Below, in pieces: positions 6,723 to 10,276 of a stretch of DNA of 10,276 nucleotides. Origin of the DNA: Burkholderiaceae bacterium. GTDB lineage: Bacteria > Pseudomonadota > Gammaproteobacteria > Burkholderiales > Burkholderiaceae. The stretch spans positions 1-10,276 of the forward strand of contig JASLEM010000248.1 in assembly GCA_030151165.1 (NCBI GenBank), written 5' to 3'. Made by a program: the position numbers and the translations under genes. Positions within the stretch are counted from its first letter, which is position 1; every line of letters starts with the position of its first letter. The notes below the pieces were generated by a model, which saw nothing but the letters and a program-made list of their open reading frames with translations, was not told the origin of the DNA and did no database searches.

Positions 6723-7604
6723 TCAGTCGGCCACGCGCGTCAGGAAGTCGTCGACCTGCTTCACGAACAGCGCGGGGTACTGGTACAGCGAGCCGTGGTT
6801 GGCGTCCGGGTACAGGATCAGGTGCGCGTTCGGCAGGTGGCGCTGCAGGTGCACCGAGTTGATCGTGTAGATGATGACGTCGTCGTGGCCGTTGACGACC
6901 AGCGTCGGCTGCGTGATCGCGCGCAAGTAGTCGTAGGGCGGCTCGCCCGGTGCGGCCGCCGCGCCCCACAGGCCCAGCGCGGCGACCTGCGCCGGGGCGA
7001 CCTTGTCGTTCACCTCCGGATCGCGGCCCTCGCGGCGCAGGCGGAAGCGTTGCAGGAACGCGCGGCCGGCGGCCTGGCTCTTCGCGGACGGCGAGAACAT
7101 CACGCGCAGCCACAGGTGGTCGGGCTCGGCGTAGGTCGCGCCGAAGATCTCCTGCGCCTCGGGCGTCAGCGTGGCCATGCCTTCGCCGTGGCGCGGGCCG
7201 GTGCCCACCAGCACGAGGCGGCGCACCAGCTCCGGCGCGGCCTGTGCGAGCGCCTGGGCGACGGTGCCGCCCATCGAGAAGCCGAGCACGTCGACCTGCG
7301 CGAGGCCCAGCGCGCGGATGAACGCGGCCTGGTGTTGGGCCATGCCTTCGATGGTGCCGGGCACCTCGCCCGACGTGCTGGAGATGCCCGCGTTGTTCCA
7401 CAGGATCACCTCGCGGCCGGCGGCGAGGCCGTCGGTGACCAGCGGATCCCAGTGGTCCATCGTGCCGGTGAAGTGCATGTTCATCACCAGCGGCACGCCG
7501 CCGGCCTTGCCGAAGCGGCGGTAGGCGTAGCGCGTGCCGTTCGCTTCCACGAAGCGGGTCGGGGCGGTGTGGTGGGTGTGCGCGGGAGTGTTCGAGGTAG
7601 ACAT
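6723..7604 (-). CDS. Alpha/beta-fold hydrolase
   Basis: This is a 293-residue cytoplasmic hydrolase of the alpha/beta superfamily, close in style to RutD and 3-oxoadipate enol-lactonase-like enzymes. The nucleophile elbow is GFSMGG with Ser110. The acid is probably Asp241 or Asp242 (NGHDDVI) and the base is His270 (DANHGS). The oxyanion region is HFTGTMDHW (44-52). The pattern WNNAGISSTSGE (69-80) corresponds to the usual 'N-x-G-x-S' loop. It has no signal peptide; a His-rich tail (HTHH, residues 9-12) precedes the fold. The ATG at 7604 has only a weak ribosome site. An in-frame ATG at 7646 would add 14 residues, but its GGAGG lies at or before the predicted transcription start, so 7604 is preferred. 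The divergent lysR gene is its likely regulator. The substrate cannot be told from sequence; esterase, lactonase and C-C hydrolase remain possible. Confidence 0.88.
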   Translation of the reverse strand: MSTSNTPAHTHHTAPTRFVEANGTRYAYRRFGKAGGVPLVMNMHFTGTMDHWDPLVTDGLAAGREVILWNNAGISSTSGEVPGTIEGMAQHQAAFIRALGLAQVDVLGFSMGGTVAQALAQAAPELVRRLVLVGTGPRHGEGMATLTPEAQEIFGATYAEPDHLWLRVMFSPSAKSQAAGRAFLQRFRLRREGRDPEVNDKVAPAQVAALGLWGAAAAPGEPPYDYLRAITQPTLVVNGHDDVIIYTINSVHLQRHLPNAHLILYPDANHGSLYQYPALFVKQVDDFLTRVAD

Positions 7605-7662
7605 GGCAGGTATCCGATCGTTGCTTTTGGGGGAGGACGGCGCCATCGCTGTCCATGCCTCC

Positions 7663-7691
7663 AATCTAGTGATCGCTTGCCCGCGGGACAA
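7663..7691 (-). promoter_or_regulatory. Sigma70-like promoter of the alpha/beta hydrolase gene
   Basis: Read on the - strand, TTGTCC (positions 7691-7686) and TAGATT (7668-7663) each match the consensus at 4 of 6 positions and are separated by exactly 17 bp. Transcription would start near 7656, leaving a leader of about 50 nt before the ATG. The -35 is covered by a LysR-type box, which fits control by the divergent regulator. Confidence 0.55.
7677..7691. promoter_or_regulatory. T-N11-A LysR-type box (TTG-N9-CAA dyad)
   Basis: TTG (7677-7679) and CAA (7689-7691) form an interrupted dyad containing T7678-N11-A7690, the general recognition motif of LysR-type regulators, with extra inner pairing of CC with GG. 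It lies between the two divergent genes, 58 bases before the lysR start. It overlaps the hydrolase -35, so it could mediate autoregulation and control of the hydrolase. Confidence 0.5.
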
Positions 7692-7700
7692 AGACTTTGT
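7688..7700. promoter_or_regulatory. Perfect palindrome ACAAAG-A-CTTTGT
   Basis: A 13-bp exact inverted repeat with a single central base overlaps the upstream edge of the LysR-type box and lies just upstream of the hydrolase -35. It is too compact to be an ordinary terminator and has the look of a protein binding site: either part of an extended LysR footprint or a site for another factor. Confidence 0.45.
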
Positions 7701-7712
7701 AAGCTCGTCGCC

Positions 7713-7729
7713 CATGCCTCGAAGGCATG
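7713..7729 (+). other. CATGCCT hairpin just upstream of the lysR ribosome site
   Basis: CATGCCT (7713-7719) and AGGCATG (7723-7729) form a perfect 7-bp stem with a 3-nt loop (CGA). It ends about 10 bases before the GAGGA ribosome site at 7741. The left arm with one base on each side, CCATGCCTC, recurs exactly as a direct repeat at 7653-7661. It may be a DNA operator or an mRNA leader structure. Confidence 0.4.
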
Positions 7730-7748
7730 TCACACCGAAAGAGGACTC

Positions 7749-8648
7749 ATGGAACTGCGCCACCTGCGCTTCTTCGTCGCGGTCGTCGAGGAAGGCAGCT
7801 TCACGACGGCGGCCGAGCGCCGGCTGCACACGGCGCAACCGTCGCTCAGCCGCCAGATCCGCGATCTCGAATACGAGGTCGGCGCGCCGCTGCTGACGCG
7901 CAACTCGCGCGGCGTCGAGCCGACGGCGGCCGGGCGCGTGTTCCTCGAGCATGCGCGGCTCGCGCTGGCGCAGGTCGACGCGGGCGTCGCGGCCGCGCGC
8001 CGCGCCGCCGCGCCCGCCAAGCCGAACTTCGCGCTCGGCTTCCTCACCGGCCTCGAGATCGACTGGCTGCCCGAGGCCATGCGCATCCTGCGCGAGGAGC
8101 TGCCGGCGATCGAGGTCACGGTGTCGAGCCAGCATTCCCCCGACCTCGCCGAGGCGCTGACCTGGGGCAAGCTCGACCTCGCCTTCATGCGCGTGGAGGA
8201 TCGCTTCGACGAGCTCGCGTTCCACAAGATCGCCTCGGAGCCGCTCGTCGTGCTGCTGCCCAGCGACCACGCGCTGGCGAAGCAGGCGGACGTCGACGTG
8301 GCGCAGCTGCGCGACGAGCAGCTCGTCGACATCGGCGCCAAGGCCACGATCCTGCGCGACGTGATCAAGAGCTACCTCGCGAAGGCCGGGATCGAGATGA
8401 AGCCCCTGCACGAGATCGACAACCTCGCGATGGCCATCTCGCTCGTCGCCTCCACGCGCGGCGTCGCGCTGATGCCGCAGTACGTCGAGAACTTCCTGCC
8501 GTGGTCGGTCGTCAGCCGTCCGCTGCGCGGCACGGTGCCGACGGTCGACCTCGCGGTCGGCCATCGCAAGGGCAACGCCTCGCCGCTACTGGCGCTGTTC
8601 CTGTCCCGGCTCGACGAGCTCGCGGCGCGGGTCGAGACGAAGCGCTGA
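7749..8648 (+). CDS. LysR-family transcriptional regulator
   Basis: This encodes a 299-residue LysR-type regulator of typical length. The N-terminal winged helix (about residues 1-60) starts MELRHLRFF and has the helix-turn-helix pattern around SFTTAAERRLHTAQPSLSRQ (17-36), followed by the conserved RDLEYEVG and TAAGRVFLEHAR blocks. A linker helix precedes the two-lobed effector-binding domain (about 90-290). The first lobe starts with FALGFLTGLEIDWLP and the hinge lies around FMRVEDRFDEL and GVALMPQYVENF. Such proteins bind as tetramers and respond to a small ligand. The sequence style is close to the BenM/CatM/CbnR branch, which controls aromatic and related catabolism, but the ligand here cannot be named. 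The ATG has GAGGA close upstream (7741-7745). The gene is divergent from the alpha/beta hydrolase, its most likely target together with itself. Confidence 0.95.
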   Translation: MELRHLRFFVAVVEEGSFTTAAERRLHTAQPSLSRQIRDLEYEVGAPLLTRNSRGVEPTAAGRVFLEHARLALAQVDAGVAAARRAAAPAKPNFALGFLTGLEIDWLPEAMRILREELPAIEVTVSSQHSPDLAEALTWGKLDLAFMRVEDRFDELAFHKIASEPLVVLLPSDHALAKQADVDVAQLRDEQLVDIGAKATILRDVIKSYLAKAGIEMKPLHEIDNLAMAISLVASTRGVALMPQYVENFLPWSVVSRPLRGTVPTVDLAVGHRKGNASPLLALFLSRLDELAARVETKR

Positions 8649-8667
8649 GGCGCAGGCGTCGCCCGCG

Positions 8668-9678
8668 TCAGGCGCGCGGCCCCGGCGTGCTTTCGAGCAG
8701 CACGACCGCGAAGCGTTCGCGCGGGTCGGTCCACGTGCGCGCGACGCGCAGGTTGGCCTGCCGCGCCAGGTGCTCGAAGCCGGCCAGCGTGTACTTGTGG
8801 CTGTATTCGACGAGCAGGCGCTCGCCGCGCGCGAAGGCGAAGCGGCGGGCGCCGAGCGTCACCGCCTGGTCACGGCCGGTGACGAGGTGCGTGGCGATGC
8901 GGCCGGCCTGCGCGTCGTAGCGGGCCTCGTGGGTGAATGCATCGAGGTCGAAGTCCGTGCCCGCGCGCCGGTTCAGGTGCGCGAGCATGTTGAGCGTGAA
9001 GCGCGCGGTGACGCCCGCGCGGTCGTTGTAGGCGGCCTCGTGCTCGGCCGCGTCCTTGCGCAGGTCGATGCCGACCAGCGCCGCGCCGCGCGGGCCGACG
9101 TCGACACGGATGCTGCGCAGCAGCGCGAGCGCATCGTCGGGCGCGAAGTTGCCGAGCGTCGAGCCCGGGAAAAAGACGACGGTGCGCCGCGCCGGCACGC
9201 GCGGCAGCTCGAGGCGCCGCGTGAAGTCGGCGACCAGCGGGACGATGGGCAGGCGCGGGAAGTCGCGCTGCAACGCGTCGACGCTGGCGCCCAGCGCGGT
9301 CGGCGAGATCTCGACCGGCACGTAGGCCGCCGGCGCGTCGAGCGCGCCGAGCAGCAGGCGCGTCTTGATGCCATTGCCGCTGCCGAACTCGACGAGCCGC
9401 ACGCCGGGCCCGAGCGCCTGCGCGATCGACGGCGCGTGCGCCTGCATGATCGCGAGCTCGTTGCGCGTGAGGTCGTACTCGGGCTGCTCGCAGATCAGCT
9501 CGAACAGCCGCGACCCTTCCTCGTCGTAGAAGAACTTCGAGGGCAGGCGCTTCGGCGTGGCGGACAGGCCGTCGGCGATCTCGGCGCGCATCGCGGCGAG
9601 CGCGGCGGCGTCGCCGGCATCGGCGTGTCCGCAGGCCTGTCCGAGACGATGGTGTTCAAGCGAGGTCATGGCGTTCAT
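8668..9678 (-). CDS. egtD: L-histidine N-alpha-methyltransferase (ergothioneine biosynthesis)
   Basis: This encodes a 336-residue SAM-dependent enzyme that makes hercynine (N-alpha-trimethylhistidine), the first step to the thiol antioxidant ergothioneine. The Methyltransf_33 pattern runs along the whole chain. It includes LPSKFFYDEEGSRLF with EQPEYDLTRNE (45-74), the SAM loop EFGSGNGIKTRLL (97-109), and YVPVEISP and VADF strands. FFPGSTLGNF carries Asn177, and AYND carries Tyr217. VEYSHKY carries Glu291 and Ser293. By alignment these match M. smegmatis EgtD Asn166, Tyr206, Glu282 and Ser284, which hold the histidine, so specificity for histidine is well supported. The start at 9678 has GGAG 7 bases upstream, and that site spans the stop codon of the SDR-like gene ahead of it, pointing to an operon with coupled translation. 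EgtB, the usual next enzyme, is not in the window and may be further upstream. Confidence 0.93.
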   Translation of the reverse strand: MNAMTSLEHHRLGQACGHADAGDAAALAAMRAEIADGLSATPKRLPSKFFYDEEGSRLFELICEQPEYDLTRNELAIMQAHAPSIAQALGPGVRLVEFGSGNGIKTRLLLGALDAPAAYVPVEISPTALGASVDALQRDFPRLPIVPLVADFTRRLELPRVPARRTVVFFPGSTLGNFAPDDALALLRSIRVDVGPRGAALVGIDLRKDAAEHEAAYNDRAGVTARFTLNMLAHLNRRAGTDFDLDAFTHEARYDAQAGRIATHLVTGRDQAVTLGARRFAFARGERLLVEYSHKYTLAGFEHLARQANLRVARTWTDPRERFAVVLLESTPGPRA

Positions 9679-9682
9679 GGAT

Positions 9683-10276
9683 TCACTCCGGGGTCGATGG
9701 ATGAAGGGCCGCCGTGCCGGCGCCCACGTCGATGCGCGCGCCGGTCATCCAGCGCGCGTCGTCGCCCGCGAGGAAGGCGACGATGGCGCCGAGGTCGTCC
9801 TCGCCCGCGCCCGCGCCCGCGTCACGCGCGCCCGCGGGCGCGAGCACCGTGTTGATGCGCGCACCGCGGGCGCCGAGCATCGCGGCCCACGAGGCGGCGA
9901 GCGCCACGAGGGCCGCGTTCGCCGCCGCGTCCACGCCGGCCTCGCTCACGCTCGACGGCCGCGCGCCGAGCAGCACGACGCTGCTGCCGACGCACAACTG
10001 CGGCAGCAGCTGCTGGACGACGAACAGCGGCGCGCGCACGGTGGCGGCGACGAGCGCCTCGAACTCGCGCAGCGAGACCTCCGCCATTGCCGCGCCGCAC
10101 CGGACGGCCGCGCAGTGCACGACGAGCACGTCGAGCCGACCGCCGACGATGCGCCGTGCGTGGCGCGCGAGCGCGTGCGGGCCGTCGGGGCGGGCGAGGT
10201 CGAGCGCGACGTCGGTGGCGCGGCCGCCGTCGCGCGCGATCTCGCTGGCCACCTGCCGCGCGAGGTCCGCGGCGGC
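9683..10276 (-). CDS. SDR-fold protein with degenerate active site (N-terminus outside window)
   Basis: The last 197 residues of a short-chain dehydrogenase/reductase-fold protein are visible; the frame stays open to the window edge, so the GTG at 10252 is not the true start. The Rossmann glycine motif would lie outside. Seen are the DVALDLARPDG block (Asp of strand 3), GRLDVLVVHCAAV in place of the usual LDVLVNNAG, and a REFEALVAATVRAPLFVVQ helix. These are followed by the GSSVVLLGA strand, ARGARINTVLAPAG (normally 'IRVNAVAPG') and the C-terminal AFLAGDDARWMTGARIDVGAG signature. The YxxxK catalytic pair is replaced: residues aligned with Tyr and Lys are Asp116 and Asn120 of the visible chain (VDAAANAAL). 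Normal SDR oxidoreductase chemistry is therefore unlikely. It ends 4 bases before egtD on the same strand, so the two are co-expressed. A scaffolding or ligand-binding role is a guess. Confidence 0.85.
   Translation of the reverse strand, partial: AAADLARQVASEIARDGGRATDVALDLARPDGPHALARHARRIVGGRLDVLVVHCAAVRCGAAMAEVSLREFEALVAATVRAPLFVVQQLLPQLCVGSSVVLLGARPSSVSEAGVDAAANAALVALAASWAAMLGARGARINTVLAPAGARDAGAGAGEDDLGAIVAFLAGDDARWMTGARIDVGAGTAALHPSTPE

Noticed and set aside
6723..8564. Start of the hydrolase far upstream, giving a 613-residue protein
   Set aside because: The extension is antisense to lysR and has no hydrolase features. The fold begins shortly after the ATG at 7604.
6795..8648. Start of the lysR gene far upstream, giving a 617-residue protein
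   Set aside because: The upstream extension is antisense to the alpha/beta hydrolase. The canonical LysR N-terminus begins at the ATG at 7749, which has its own ribosome site.
1..10276. CRISPR array, insertion sequence, toxin-antitoxin or phage defence genes
   Set aside because: No repeat-spacer pattern, transposase or integrase motif, small toxin/antitoxin pair or defence-type nuclease was seen on either strand. The STAND protein carries an OmpR-type DNA-binding domain, not an effector domain typical of Avs-type defence proteins.

Overview
The window is a stretch of very GC-rich bacterial chromosome. The DnaQ, Lgt, LysR and EgtD sequences, and the mix of genes, look like a betaproteobacterium, most likely of the order Burkholderiales. 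This is judged from sequence character and was not tested by a search. Coding is dense: eight protein genes and one tRNA, with no gene-free stretch longer than about 145 bases.

Left part (1-1269, + strand) is housekeeping: the C-terminal end of lgt (lipoprotein maturation), dnaQ (replicative proofreading exonuclease), and a tRNA-Val(CAC) with a promoter candidate over the dnaQ stop codon and a strong intrinsic terminator.

Middle part (about 1287-6123) is a divergent pair. A secreted S53 (sedolisin/kumamolisin-type) serine-carboxyl peptidase lies on the - strand. A large one-component regulator lies on the + strand, with an OmpR/CadC-type winged helix, a STAND-type ATPase and a TPR-like C-terminal half. 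The two start regions share a 93-bp, partly AT-rich spacer with a perfect inverted repeat, so the regulator may control the peptidase. Two tandem GC-rich hairpins lie behind the peptidase gene.

Next are a small DUF1801-type protein (+), an alpha/beta hydrolase (-) and a divergent LysR-type regulator (+). The 144-bp spacer of that second divergent pair holds a good sigma70-like promoter for the hydrolase, a T-N11-A LysR-type box on its -35 element, and an adjoining perfect 13-bp palindrome.

Right end (8668-10276, - strand): egtD, the histidine N-alpha-methyltransferase that starts ergothioneine synthesis, sits 4 bases behind an SDR-fold gene cut by the window edge. That SDR-like protein has Asp and Asn where the catalytic Tyr and Lys should be, so it may be a pseudoenzyme. 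No egtB is visible; it could lie beyond 10276.

I found no CRISPR array, insertion sequence, integrase or obvious defence system. The best candidates for something new are the STAND regulator/S53 peptidase pair and the degenerate SDR coupled to egtD.
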